Shown here: positions 1 to 11,189 of the stretch, in pieces
How the letters are laid out: every line of letters starts with the position of its first letter
Position numbering within the stretch: the first letter of the stretch is position 1
Assembly (NCBI GenBank): GCA_022824965.1
Contig: JAJDYY010000006.1
Coordinates: 124,001 to 188,000, forward strand
Source: Gammaproteobacteria bacterium
GTDB lineage: Bacteria > Pseudomonadota > Gammaproteobacteria > UBA4575
DNA length: 64,000 nt
Direction of reading: 5' to 3'
The notes under the pieces: generated by a model
What the model was told of the DNA's origin: nothing
Database searches by the model: none
What the model saw: the letters and a program-made list of their open reading frames with translations, nothing else
Made by a program: the position numbers and the translations under genes

Positions 1-1027
1 TGGCAAACAAGGTGAAGTAACCCCATCCGGTATTAGGAGCACCTACGTCATCCAGCTCCCAGAAGTGGGTTTCACCACGGTCATGGTGATCTGCCTGACG
101 GCCAATCTCGATGAAGAACCAGCTGGTAAACGCAGTTGCGTTATCCCATGAATGACGATAGTCAATCGGCTGTCCTTTCTCTCGAATCAAGCCGTAATGC
201 TCCATGTAGTTGAGGGCTTCGAGCTCAAAGTTTGAGATCAGCCATACAACTGACAGGCAGGCAATACCAATCCAGCCGCCGGCAAACCAGAACAGGAACA
301 GGGTCGGCAGGCTCATGGCATAGCCACGCAGCCAGCGATTTTCCCATGTGAACCAGGATTTGCCCAGACGCTCCAGACGTTGCTTCTCCATTCTGTACAG
401 GAAGCGGGACTGCCCGATTCCGGCCAATGGATAGTGACGGTAGATGGTTCTTCCACGTGGTGACGTAGCAGGATCATCTTCGTGCGCCAGTTCCAGATGG
501 TGGTTATAGACATGCGCATAGCTGAAGTGAGCCTTGCCACTCAGCGCCATCATTGAACGGGAAATGACAAAGGCAAATCCCTTCGTATGGCTCAGTTCAT
601 GTCCATAAATAATACCAATACCGGCAAAGATGCCTGAGGATATCGTGGCACCAACCAGGTCAAGTCCGGAGATTCCGTTCATATAAGGCAGGAATCCAAA
701 CATGACATGGTCGAATCCGGCACTCAGCGGGACACCATTGACGTACTGGTAGATACGCCATGCGAGCGCCAGTTGCAGGAGTACGAATACTCCCAACATG
801 ACGTACATCACGCTGTTCTGTAGCCAGGGCACACCCATCGTTTCGCCATTCCGGTCAAAGCCTGCACCGGAACTTTGCCACTTCATGGCTGTGTCGATCA
901 CGATACCAACGCCCAGCAGCAGCAGTCCGACCCATACGAACATACCGCCCATCAGCACTCCGAACATCGTCACGATGATCAGGAACGGGGCGAACCAGTA
1001 CCTTGCGTTAATCATAAGTTTCATCAT
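1..1027 (-). CDS. alkB: AlkB-like alkane 1-monooxygenase (3' end cut by window edge)
   Basis: Membrane di-iron hydroxylase of the AlkB / fatty-acid desaturase superfamily, expected to hydroxylate terminal carbons of alkanes or related hydrocarbons at the inner membrane with rubredoxin as electron donor. The 342 visible residues show several hydrophobic segments and the histidine boxes HELSHTK (143-149), HVYNHH (172-177) and NYMEHYG (273-279), the last being an AlkB signature. The final box reads QADHHDRGETH (311-321) rather than the usual RHSDHHA form, so this is a divergent member. The start is ATG at 1027, preceded by GGAGG. The protein continues past position 1; known AlkBs are near 400 residues. 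No rubredoxin gene is in view. Substrate is inferred only from the family; a xylene-monooxygenase-like role cannot be excluded. Confidence 0.88.
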   Translation of the reverse strand, partial: MMKLMINARYWFAPFLIIVTMFGVLMGGMFVWVGLLLLGVGIVIDTAMKWQSSGAGFDRNGETMGVPWLQNSVMYVMLGVFVLLQLALAWRIYQYVNGVPLSAGFDHVMFGFLPYMNGISGLDLVGATISSGIFAGIGIIYGHELSHTKGFAFVISRSMMALSGKAHFSYAHVYNHHLELAHEDDPATSPRGRTIYRHYPLAGIGQSRFLYRMEKQRLERLGKSWFTWENRWLRGYAMSLPTLFLFWFAGGWIGIACLSVVWLISNFELEALNYMEHYGLIREKGQPIDYRHSWDNATAFTSWFFIEIGRQADHHDRGETHFWELDDVGAPNTGWGYFTLFA

Positions 1028-1110
1028 TGTATATGCACCTCCAGCATTCGCTCGGTTAACTACAAATTTAATTGTTTAGCATATCTTTTTCCGTTGCCTC
1101 CCTCATGGTC

Positions 1111-1129
1111 TATATACCTCGTATATACC
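1111..1129 (-). repeat. Tandem GGTATATA direct repeat in alkB leader
   Basis: On the minus strand the octamer GGTATATA occurs twice with an 11-base period, about one helical turn, roughly 25-45 bases downstream of the predicted transcription start of the alkB-like gene. The spacing resembles a tandem operator, but no regulator is identified and the site could be chance AT-rich sequence. Confidence 0.35.
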
Positions 1130-1160
1130 CTACCCATTCAGGGGGCATTAGATACGCTCG

Positions 1161-1189
1161 ATTATACAAGCATGATTCTATAACTGCAA
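1161..1189 (-). promoter_or_regulatory. Sigma70-type promoter for alkB-like gene
   Basis: Read on the minus strand: a -35 box TTGCAG (1184-1189), a 17-base spacer and a perfect -10 box TATAAT (1161-1166). The predicted start lies near 1154, giving a leader of about 125 bases before the ATG at 1027. Confidence 0.65.
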
Positions 1190-1482
1190 ATATCCCCATG
1201 CCTACAGTAACGGCATGAAGCCTGTCAGGATTTAGCTTTTGAATTCAATAATTTACAGGTATACAGGCAGGCACTTCCCTTCCCGTTGGCATCCCGAAAT
1301 CATTTGCTGTTTTTCAAGCGGTGCAATTGCCCGACAAGGGCGGTTTCCCCGGGTAAGGCGACACCTCTCGCTGCCCGGCCACCGATCTCCCGAAACCTGC
1401 CCCCGGCTCTCATGCGCATCGGCTTTTGACCTGCGGACAACTGCCGGCCTCCAGACCGTGTACACGGGAAAGCCGAGCCGGG
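1190..1482. other. Intergenic region between clpB end and alkB promoter
   Basis: About 290 bases downstream of the clpB stop hold no credible gene. A 12-base palindrome, CCGTGTACACGG at 1456-1467, lies just after clpB but has no following T-run, so it is not a clear terminator. The short open frames here have no recognisable protein features. Confidence 0.5.
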
Positions 1483-4089
<2,607 letters not shown>

Positions 4090-4125
4090 CCTCGGACTCC
4101 GGATAATTCTGTCTCTCTGTCCTGA

Positions 4126-4154
4126 AAATGGGGGCTCGGGGCCGGGGATTCAAG
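4126..4154 (-). promoter_or_regulatory. Sigma32 (heat-shock) promoter of clpB
   Basis: On the minus strand, CTTGAAT (4148-4154) and CCCCATTT (4126-4133) are separated by 14 bases, matching the RpoH consensus CTTGAAA / CCCCATnT with one mismatch. The site sits between the pgeF stop and the clpB start, about 36 bases ahead of the ATG. Confidence 0.75.
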
Positions 4155-4172
4155 CGCCCGGGTGCGAATTCG

Positions 4173-4916
4173 CTACGCTTGCAGCCAGACCAGGGTCGCC
4201 TGACGCCCCGTGGTGCCGTCACGCCGGTAGGAAAAGAATTTCTCGCCCTGGCTATGGGTGCAGTGCGTACCGCCCGATACCGCATGCACGCCCTGGGCTG
4301 CAAGAAGGATCCTTGCGATCCGGTAGAGATCGGCCAGGCATTTGCCGGGGCGCCCCGCCACGAAGGCCGGGGCGAGATCGCCGGTCCTGGCGACGAACCG
4401 CTCCTTCAGTGCCTCGCTGACCTCGAACCGGGCAGGCCCGATGGCCGGCCCCAGCCAGCAGAGCAGTCGCGAGGCCGGCACCGGCAATGCACGCACGGTG
4501 TTCTCCAGCACCCCGTCCAGCAGGCCGCGCCAGCCGGCATGGGCCACGGCCACACAGCTGCCCTGGCGGTCGCAAAACAGCACGGGCAGGCAATCCGCGG
4601 TCTGCACGGCACAGACGGTTCCGCGCACGGTGGTGTAGGCCGCATCGGCACGAAGCGCCTCGCCCGGGGCTGCAGGGAGACGGATCACCTGCGTGCCGTG
4701 GCGCTGCTCCAGCCAGCCCGGTTCGCCCGGAAGCTGCAGGGACTGGCGCAGCAGCCGGCGGTTTTGCTCAACGTGCTGTGCACGGTCCCCGGCGTGCAGG
4801 CCCAGGTTGAAGCCCGAATAACGGCCCTCGCTGAAGCCCCCGGTGCGCATCGTCGATGCACCGCGCACACCTGGAGGGGCCGGCCAGTCGGGCGTGAGCC
4901 ATTCAGGAGACGGCAT
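4173..4916 (-). CDS. pgeF: Peptidoglycan editing factor PgeF (YfiH, laccase-domain protein)
   Basis: Member of the YfiH/DUF152 family, copper- or zinc-binding cytosolic proteins linked to removal of mis-incorporated residues from peptidoglycan precursors and reported to act on purine nucleosides or polyphenols. About 247 residues; the hallmark motifs are present: [33 protein letters not shown] and [20 protein letters not shown] at the C-terminus, with the metal-site His and Cys residues intact. The ATG at 4916 gives the usual N-terminus ([15 protein letters not shown]) and overlaps the rluD stop by 14 bases, implying coupled translation. In-frame starts further upstream would run deep into rluD. 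Confidence 0.93.
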   Translation of the reverse strand: MPSPEWLTPDWPAPPGVRGASTMRTGGFSEGRYSGFNLGLHAGDRAQHVEQNRRLLRQSLQLPGEPGWLEQRHGTQVIRLPAAPGEALRADAAYTTVRGTVCAVQTADCLPVLFCDRQGSCVAVAHAGWRGLLDGVLENTVRALPVPASRLLCWLGPAIGPARFEVSEALKERFVARTGDLAPAFVAGRPGKCLADLYRIARILLAAQGVHAVSGGTHCTHSQGEKFFSYRRDGTTGRQATLVWLQA

Positions 4917-5853
4917 GGTCATGTTCGGCCAGCGCATCCAGAAGCTGCTGGAAATCCTTTGGCAGGGGTGCGCTCCACGCACACGGGCGCCCACCTTCCG
5001 GGTGGGTGAGCCCGAGGTGGCTCGCGTGCAGGGCCTGGCGGGAAAACCCGGCCAGGGCCCGGGTCACGCCATCCCCGCTTGCCCGGATCTTCCTCCCGTA
5101 CACCGGGTCCCCGACCACCGGGAACCGGAGATGCGCCATGTGCACCCGGATCTGGTGGGTTCTGCCGGTCTCGAGGCGGGCCTCGAGCAGCGTGCACGGC
5201 CCAAGTTTGCGACGGACCCGGTAGTGCGTGACGGCGGGTTTTCCAAAAGAGCGCACGGCCATTTTCTTGCGATCGACGGGATGCCGGCCAAGCGGTGCAT
5301 CGACCGTCCCGCCCGAAATCACCCGGCCGTGCACCAGCACCGCATACCTTCGGCTCACCCGGCGCTGCTGCAACTGCTCGACCAGCGCACGGTGGCTTTG
5401 CAGGCGCCGGGCCACGAGCAACAGTCCGCTGGTGTCCTTGTCCAGGCGGTGCACGATGCCGGCCCTCGGGATGGCGGACAGGCCTGGATCATGGTGGAGC
5501 AGCGCATTGGCCAGGGTGCCGGCAAGATTGCCTGCACCGGGATGCACCACCAGCCCGGCAGGCTTGTTGACGACCAGCAAGGACCGGTCTTCATGGATGA
5601 TCTCGAGATCCATTTTCTCGGGCAACAGCGGGGTTTCCTTGCTCAGGCGCACCCGCCCCTCGACCCGCTCGCCCCCGGCAACGACGTCGCGGGGACGCAA
5701 TGCGCTGCCATCCACCAGCAGCTCATGGCTGCGGATGCATTCCTGCAAACGGGTGCGCGAATATTCCGGAAACATGCGGGACAATGCGGCGTCAAGACGC
5801 AATCCCGCGAAAGTTGCAGGGATTACTGCCGACAGATGATGGTCGTCACTCAT
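4903..5853 (-). CDS. rluD: 23S rRNA pseudouridine(1911/1915/1917) synthase RluD
   Basis: Converts uridines of helix 69 of 23S rRNA to pseudouridine. The start MSDDHHLSAVIP at 5853 gives 316 residues, the family length; the frame stays open upstream but that part overlaps divergent bamD and is not conserved-looking. An S4-type RNA-binding domain (LRLDAALSRMFPEYSR) precedes the RsuA/RluD catalytic domain with HRLDKDTSGL, whose Asp is the catalytic residue, and the C-terminal RTHQIRVHMA motif. Divergent from bamD, a conserved arrangement, and followed by pgeF. Confidence 0.96.
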   Translation of the reverse strand: MSDDHHLSAVIPATFAGLRLDAALSRMFPEYSRTRLQECIRSHELLVDGSALRPRDVVAGGERVEGRVRLSKETPLLPEKMDLEIIHEDRSLLVVNKPAGLVVHPGAGNLAGTLANALLHHDPGLSAIPRAGIVHRLDKDTSGLLLVARRLQSHRALVEQLQQRRVSRRYAVLVHGRVISGGTVDAPLGRHPVDRKKMAVRSFGKPAVTHYRVRRKLGPCTLLEARLETGRTHQIRVHMAHLRFPVVGDPVYGRKIRASGDGVTRALAGFSRQALHASHLGLTHPEGGRPCAWSAPLPKDFQQLLDALAEHDHAVS

Positions 5854-5896
5854 GGTCCATGTGGTCGGGCCAAAAAAAGAGCTATACTCGGAGCCC

Positions 5897-6805
5897 ATGC
5901 AAATACGTGCCCCGAATTTTACGGCTTTTGCGCCGCGCCTGCTTGCCCTCCTCGTTTGCGTGAACCTGCTGACCGGCTGTGCGGTCCTCAGCCTGTTCCA
6001 GGGCCCGCAGGAGGAAGAAGAGAGTGCGGAAGTCAGCGCGGACAAGGCTGCGGAGGAGCTTTACGGGCAAGCACACAGGTCGCTGATGGGCAGCCGTGAC
6101 TACACCACGGCCATCGAGAGGTTCGAGTTGCTGGAATCCCGCTATCCTTTCGGGCGCTACGCACAGCAGGCCCAGCTTGAGCTGAGCTACGCCTATTACA
6201 AGCAAAACGAATACGAGCGCGCACTGGACACCATCGAGCGCTTCATCAAGCTGAATCCGCGACACCCCAGCATCGCCTATGCCCATTACCTCAAGGGACT
6301 CGCCACCTTCGACAGCGGAAGGAATTTCGTGCACTACCTCATGGAGCGCGATCCCTCCTACAACGATCCCGCCTCCCTGTACGAAGCCTTCAAGATCTTC
6401 GACTTCATCATCGAGGAATACCCGGACAGCCCGTATACCGAGGATGCCAAGTGGCGCATGGTCTACCTGCGCAATGAACTGGCGGAGTATGAGATCAAGG
6501 TTGCAGATTTTTACCTGCGCCGGGAGGCTTATGTGGCCGCCGCCAACCGCGCGCGCTATGTCCTTGAGCACTACCAGGGTGCCGAGGCCATGCCTCAGGC
6601 CCTGTACATGCTGGAACAGGCCTACCTCAAGCTCGGCCTCGATGACCTGGCCAATGACACCCGCCGCGTGTACGCAGAAAATTTCCAGGCCACCGAGGAT
6701 GGCCGGATCCCTGCACAGCTTGCCCTGTACAGGCCAAGCTGTGCCGAAGGTCTCTGGGCACGCGCGCTGGAAACCCTGCGCGTGAAAACCTACGACTGCG
6801 ACTGA
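5897..6805 (+). CDS. bamD: Outer-membrane assembly lipoprotein BamD
   Basis: Essential lipoprotein of the BAM complex that inserts beta-barrel proteins into the outer membrane. Starting at ATG 5897 (GGAG just upstream), a signal peptide ends in the lipobox LLTGC with the lipidated Cys at residue 28. The mature part has TPR-like helical repeats (YTTAIERFELLESRYPFGRYAQQAQL, YERALDTIERFIKLNPRHP), the hallmark of BamD/ComL. At 302 residues it is longer than many BamDs (about 245) because of an acidic linker after the Cys and a C-terminal extension. TATACT at 5883-5888 is a possible -10 box. The 3' end overlaps convergent nadE by 16 bases. Confidence 0.97.
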   Translation: MQIRAPNFTAFAPRLLALLVCVNLLTGCAVLSLFQGPQEEEESAEVSADKAAEELYGQAHRSLMGSRDYTTAIERFELLESRYPFGRYAQQAQLELSYAYYKQNEYERALDTIERFIKLNPRHPSIAYAHYLKGLATFDSGRNFVHYLMERDPSYNDPASLYEAFKIFDFIIEEYPDSPYTEDAKWRMVYLRNELAEYEIKVADFYLRREAYVAAANRARYVLEHYQGAEAMPQALYMLEQAYLKLGLDDLANDTRRVYAENFQATEDGRIPAQLALYRPSCAEGLWARALETLRVKTYDCD

Positions 6806-8445
6806 GTTCCCGGCGCGCCCAGGTTTTGCAAAAAGCCGCTGGTGATCGGGTAACGGCGGGCCTTGCCAAAGGCACGGCGCGTGATCATCACCCCCGGGGG
6901 TGCCTGGCGCCGCTTGTACTCGTTTCGCAGCACCATGGCCACGACACGCTCGACCACGGGCCGGTCAAACCCTTCCCCGACGATGCCATCCACGGTCATC
7001 TCCTGCTCCACGAACTTCTCCAGGATCGGGTCGAGCAGCTCATAGGGCGGCAGGCTGTCGCGGTCGACCTGGTCCGGGGCAAGTTCCGCACTGGGCTCGC
7101 GTTGCAGCACGCGCTCCGGGATGACCGGACCCAGCCCGTTCCTGTACCTCGCCAGCTCGTACACCAGGGTCTTTGACACATCCTTCAGCGGCGCAAACCC
7201 TCCTGCCATATCGCCGTACAGAGTGGCATACCCGACGGACATCTCGCTCTTGTTCCCGGTCGTCAGCAGCAGTCTTCCGGTACGGTTTGACAACGCCATG
7301 AGGAACACCCCGCGAAGACGCGACTGGATATTTTGCTCGGTCACGTCCTGTGGCGCACCCGGAGCCACCGGCGCCAGACCTTGCGTGACCGCCGCATAGG
7401 CTGCCTCGATGGGAATCTGGTCCAGCTGCACTTCAAGGTTTGCAGCCAGCCGACTGGCATCCTCGACACTCATCGTGGAGGTGTAGCGATACGGCATCAT
7501 CACCGCGTGGACACGGTTGGCCCCGAGGGCATCGACCGCAAGCGCCAGCGTCAGGGCCGAGTCAATCCCGCCGGACAGACCCAGCACCACGCCGTCGAAG
7601 CGGTTTTTCTGCACGTAGTCGCGCACGCCCAGTACGAGCGCACCGTATACCGATTCAACACCCGTCAGGGGGGTGTGCATGCAGTCGCTGTCCAGCAGGT
7701 CCGTGCCGGTCTTCGAGTACCGCACGGTGAAGATGCCCGGCTCGAATGCCGGTGCGCGCAGGCAGGGCTCCCCCCGGCGGTTGATGCAGCAGGACTCGCC
7801 GTCGAAAACCAGCTCGTCCTGTCCGCCGACCTGATTGACATACACGATCGGCACCTGCTGCTCGCGGACACGGGCTTTCAGGATCCCGAGCCGCTCCTGC
7901 GTCTTGTGGATACGGTAGGGGCTGGCATTGATATTGATGATGAGCTCGGCCCCCTCGCCCACTGCCTGCTCCACGGGTGTGCCGGCCCAGATATCCTCAC
8001 AGATCGTGATGCCGATCCGCACCCCCTGGATGTCCGTGACGCAAGCCTCACGACCTGCCCGGAAGTACCGCTTTTCATCGAATACCTCGTAGTTCGGCAG
8101 ACGCTGCTTGTGGTACGCCGCCTGTATGACCGCATCGTGCAGCACGAATGCCGAATTGAACAGCTGCCCGTCTTCTTTTGAAGGCGCACCGAGCACCACG
8201 TGAATGCCCTGGACTTCACGGCAGATGGTCTGCAGGCAGTGCTCGACACCCGGCATGACGGTCGCGTTGAACAGCAGGTCCTCCAGCGGGTACCCGGTTA
8301 GGGACAGTTCGGAAAACACGACCAGGTCGGTGCCCAGGTGATCGCGCGCGCGCATCGCGCTTTCAATGATCAGTCGTGTATTTCCCTGCAGGTCCCCCAC
8401 CAGGAAATTGCATTGCGCCAGGGCGATGTTCAGTGTGTCTTTCAT
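6790..8445 (-). CDS. nadE: Glutamine-dependent NAD+ synthase
   Basis: Makes NAD+ from deamido-NAD+ with ATP and glutamine, the last step of NAD synthesis. The 551 residues from ATG 8445 combine an N-terminal nitrilase-type glutaminase domain (residues 1-250; FSELSLTGYP with the catalytic Glu, KQRLPNYEVFDEKRYF with Lys, ITICEDIW with the nucleophile Cys) and a C-terminal synthetase domain with the PP-loop GLSGGIDSALTLAL and TTGNKSEMSVGYATLYGDM. The frame is open upstream into sucD, but the residues there are low-complexity shadow; MKDTLNIALAQ is the normal family start. Confidence 0.97.
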   Translation of the reverse strand: MKDTLNIALAQCNFLVGDLQGNTRLIIESAMRARDHLGTDLVVFSELSLTGYPLEDLLFNATVMPGVEHCLQTICREVQGIHVVLGAPSKEDGQLFNSAFVLHDAVIQAAYHKQRLPNYEVFDEKRYFRAGREACVTDIQGVRIGITICEDIWAGTPVEQAVGEGAELIININASPYRIHKTQERLGILKARVREQQVPIVYVNQVGGQDELVFDGESCCINRRGEPCLRAPAFEPGIFTVRYSKTGTDLLDSDCMHTPLTGVESVYGALVLGVRDYVQKNRFDGVVLGLSGGIDSALTLALAVDALGANRVHAVMMPYRYTSTMSVEDASRLAANLEVQLDQIPIEAAYAAVTQGLAPVAPGAPQDVTEQNIQSRLRGVFLMALSNRTGRLLLTTGNKSEMSVGYATLYGDMAGGFAPLKDVSKTLVYELARYRNGLGPVIPERVLQREPSAELAPDQVDRDSLPPYELLDPILEKFVEQEMTVDGIVGEGFDRPVVERVVAMVLRNEYKRRQAPPGVMITRRAFGKARRYPITSGFLQNLGAPGTQSQS

Positions 8446-8467
8446 CACGGCTCGGGGACTCGGCCCG

Positions 8468-9340
8468 TCAATGCTCCAGCAGGGCGCGCATGAGTGCACC
8501 GAGTTCGGCGGGATTGCGCGAGGTGGTGACGCCGGCCTTCTCGAAGGCCCGGTACTTCTGTTCGGCGGTTCCCTGGCCGCCGCTGATGATCGCCCCGGCA
8601 TGCCCCATGCGCTTGCCGGCAGGGGCGGTGACTCCCGCCACGTAGGCGACGACAGGCTTGGATACCTGGCCCTGGATGAACTCGGCCGCCTGTTCCTCGG
8701 CGGTGCCGCCGATCTCGCCCACCAGGATGATGCCTTGCGTGGCCTCATCCTGTTCAAACAGCGCCAGGCAGTCGATGAAGTCCAGCCCGTGGATCGGGTC
8801 CCCGCCGATCCCGATGCAGGTGGACTGGCCCAGACCATGCTGCACGGTCTGGTCCACGGCCACGTACGTCAGGGTGCCCGAGCGTGAAACGATCCCCACC
8901 GGGCCGGGACGGTGAATGTCACCGGGCATGATGCCGATCTTGCATTCGCCCGGGGTGATGACCCCCGGGCAATTCGGCCCCACCAGCAGCGAATCCGAAT
9001 GCTCCAGCACCGCCCTCACTTTCACCATGTCGAGGATCGGCACGCCTTCGGTGATGCACACCACCAGCGGGACCCCCGCATAGACGGACTCGAGAATTGC
9101 GTCCGCGGCATAGGCGGCCGGCACGTAAATGACGCTGGCGTCGACCTCGTGCGCCTGGCAGGCCTGGTCCACGGTGTCGTACACGGGCAGCCCGAGATGG
9201 GAACTCCCGCCGCGCCCGGGGGTCACCCCGGCGACTACCTGCGTGCCGTAGTCCAGGGCCTGGCGGGTATGAAACGTACCCTGGGTGCCGGTCATGCCCT
9301 GGCACAGGACCTTCGTATCTCTCCCGACAAGAACGCTCAT
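8468..9340 (-). CDS. sucD: Succinyl-CoA synthetase alpha subunit
   Basis: TCA-cycle enzyme subunit that binds CoA and carries the phosphohistidine during interconversion of succinyl-CoA and succinate with nucleotide formation. 290 residues, the family length, with the CoA-binding Rossmann domain ([19 protein letters not shown]), [19 protein letters not shown] and the active-site loop [17 protein letters not shown] containing the phosphorylated His. It follows sucC by 26 bases on the same strand and is evidently cotranscribed with it. Confidence 0.98.
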   Translation of the reverse strand: MSVLVGRDTKVLCQGMTGTQGTFHTRQALDYGTQVVAGVTPGRGGSSHLGLPVYDTVDQACQAHEVDASVIYVPAAYAADAILESVYAGVPLVVCITEGVPILDMVKVRAVLEHSDSLLVGPNCPGVITPGECKIGIMPGDIHRPGPVGIVSRSGTLTYVAVDQTVQHGLGQSTCIGIGGDPIHGLDFIDCLALFEQDEATQGIILVGEIGGTAEEQAAEFIQGQVSKPVVAYVAGVTAPAGKRMGHAGAIISGGQGTAEQKYRAFEKAGVTTSRNPAELGALMRALLEH

Positions 9341-9366
9341 GGACTGCAGGCCCGTGGTGTACCCGT

Positions 9367-10530
9367 TCAGGCCCGGGCGAGGCGGATCGCCCGTTGTGCG
9401 GCTTCGGTCAGCGTATCGGCCTGATGCAACAGGGTGTGCCGGTTCTCGAGCAGTTGCCTGCCCTCGTTCGCGCGCGTGCCCTGCAGCAAGACGACGACCG
9501 GGACCTGCAGGGAAACGCTTTGCAGGGCATCGAGGATGCCGCTCGCCAGCAGGTCGCAGCGCACGATGCCGCCGAAAATATTGACCAGCACGGCCTTGAC
9601 CCCGGCATCGCGCACCACCAGCTTGAACGCTTCGGCAACCTTTTCCTGCGTGATCGCACCCCCCACGTCCAGGAAATTGGCGGGTTCCCCGCCATGATGC
9701 TTGATGAGGTCCATGGTGGCCATGGCCAGCCCGGCCCCGTTCACGATGCAGCCGATGCTGCCGCCCAGGCGGATGTAATTGAGGCCGAGCGTGCAGGCTT
9801 GTTCCTCGTCGCGGTTGCCCTGCGCAGGATCGCGAAGTTTCGCGATCTCCACCTGCCGGTACAGTGCGTTGTCATCGATGTTGATCTTGGCATCCAGTGC
9901 CACCAGCCGACCCTCCCCGTCGAGGATGAGCGGATTGATTTCCACCAGGCTGCAATCGCTGCTGGCAAACAGCTCGAACAGCGCGAACAGGATCGCCTGC
10001 AGCTGGCGAACCTGGTCCTTTGGCAGGCCCAGGGCATAGGCCAGGGTCCGGGCCTGGCCGGGCTGCAGGCCGGCGGCCGGATGCACAAGCTGCGTCAGGA
10101 TCCGGTCCGGGGCCTGTTGTGCGACCTGTTCGATATCCATGCCGCCCTCGGTGGATGCGATGATCGCGACCCGCCCGCTCTCGCGGTCTACCAGCAGGGC
10201 CAGGTACAGCTCCCGGTGAATTTCGACGGTCTTCTCAAGCAGGACGGCCTGCACCGGCAGGCCATCCTCGCCGGTCTGGGGGGTCACCAGCCGGGTTCCG
10301 AGCATCCCGGAGACGGCAGCGACAAGATCCTGCTTGTCGTCGGCGCGCACCACACCCCCGGCCTTGCCGCGCCCGCCGGCATGTACCTGGGCCTTGGCCA
10401 CCCAGGCGTGCGGCTCCAGGGTTTCACAAAACGGCTCGACATCGTCGCCGGTACGGATCAGGTGTGAGTCCGGAACAGGCACGCCAAAGCGCGAGAAAAT
10501 GGCCTTGGCCTGGTATTCATGTATATTCAT
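9367..10530 (-). CDS. sucC: Succinyl-CoA synthetase beta subunit
   Basis: Nucleotide- and succinate-binding partner of SucD. 387 residues starting [20 protein letters not shown], an ATP-grasp N-terminal domain ([18 protein letters not shown]) followed by the flavodoxin-like ligase domain ([18 protein letters not shown]). Length matches the family (about 388). The rest of the TCA-cycle cluster is not here; the sucCD pair stands between nadE and the divergent coaE. Confidence 0.98.
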   Translation of the reverse strand: MNIHEYQAKAIFSRFGVPVPDSHLIRTGDDVEPFCETLEPHAWVAKAQVHAGGRGKAGGVVRADDKQDLVAAVSGMLGTRLVTPQTGEDGLPVQAVLLEKTVEIHRELYLALLVDRESGRVAIIASTEGGMDIEQVAQQAPDRILTQLVHPAAGLQPGQARTLAYALGLPKDQVRQLQAILFALFELFASSDCSLVEINPLILDGEGRLVALDAKINIDDNALYRQVEIAKLRDPAQGNRDEEQACTLGLNYIRLGGSIGCIVNGAGLAMATMDLIKHHGGEPANFLDVGGAITQEKVAEAFKLVVRDAGVKAVLVNIFGGIVRCDLLASGILDALQSVSLQVPVVVLLQGTRANEGRQLLENRHTLLHQADTLTEAAQRAIRLARA

Positions 10531-10560
10531 ACGGTGAGTTGCGAAGCGAGTTTTGACAGT

Positions 10561-10572
10561 ATACGCGCGTAT
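10561..10572. promoter_or_regulatory. 12-base perfect palindrome between sucC and coaE
   Basis: ATACGCGCGTAT is self-complementary and lies in the 50-base divergent spacer, nine bases ahead of the coaE start. A possible sucC -10 box, TATACT on the minus strand (10558-10563), overlaps it. It may be an operator, but no binding protein is indicated by the sequence. Confidence 0.3.
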
Positions 10573-10580
10573 CCGGGACG

Positions 10581-11189
10581 ATGTTAGTAGTGGGCCTTAC
10601 AGGCGGAATCGGCTGCGGCAAGTCGGCCGTTGCCGGGATCTTTGAGCAGGACTTTCAGGTCCCGGTCATCGACGCCGACGTCATCGCCCGCCGGCTCACC
10701 GAGACCGAAGAAGTCCGCGAACGGCTGCTCGAGACCTTCGGCGACGAGTATTTCGACGCCCAGCGGACCCTGTTGCGTGACCGGCTCCGACAGGCCGTCT
10801 TTGCCGATGCAGGCCTTCGGCGCACGCTGGAAGACCTGCTGCATCCCCTGGTATACCGGGAAATCAGGCAGCGCCTCGGCCAGCTCGATGCCACATACTG
10901 CATCGTCGCGGTACCCCTGCTGCTCGAGACGGGAGGCGCCGGGCTGGTCGATCGCATTCTCGTCATCGACTGCAGCGTCGGGCAACAAATCGAACGCGTC
11001 ATGGCGCGCGACCACTGCGAGCCGGCGCATGTGCAAGCCATCATTTCAGCGCAGCTGGACCGCGACACCCGGCTTGAGCGTGCCGATGATGTCCTCGAAA
11101 ATGACACCGGCCCGGAAAGTTTGCGCGAAAAGGTTGCTATACTGCATGACAAGTACAGTACTTTAGGTCTATCCCGGGATGTGTCGTGA
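10581..11189 (+). CDS. coaE: Dephospho-CoA kinase
   Basis: Phosphorylates the 3'-hydroxyl of dephospho-CoA, the last step of coenzyme A synthesis. 202 residues beginning MLVVGLTGGIGCGKSAVAG, with the P-loop GGIGCGKS, the DADVIAR motif after it and the lid region LHPLVYREIR. Length is typical. Its stop overlaps the GTG start of zapD as GTGA, so the two are translationally coupled; coaE-zapD neighbours are common in gammaproteobacteria. Confidence 0.97.
   Translation: MLVVGLTGGIGCGKSAVAGIFEQDFQVPVIDADVIARRLTETEEVRERLLETFGDEYFDAQRTLLRDRLRQAVFADAGLRRTLEDLLHPLVYREIRQRLGQLDATYCIVAVPLLLETGGAGLVDRILVIDCSVGQQIERVMARDHCEPAHVQAIISAQLDRDTRLERADDVLENDTGPESLREKVAILHDKYSTLGLSRDVS

Noticed and set aside
9394..10467. 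357-residue plus-strand frame opposite sucC
   Set aside because: Antisense shadow of a well-conserved gene with no protein features of its own.
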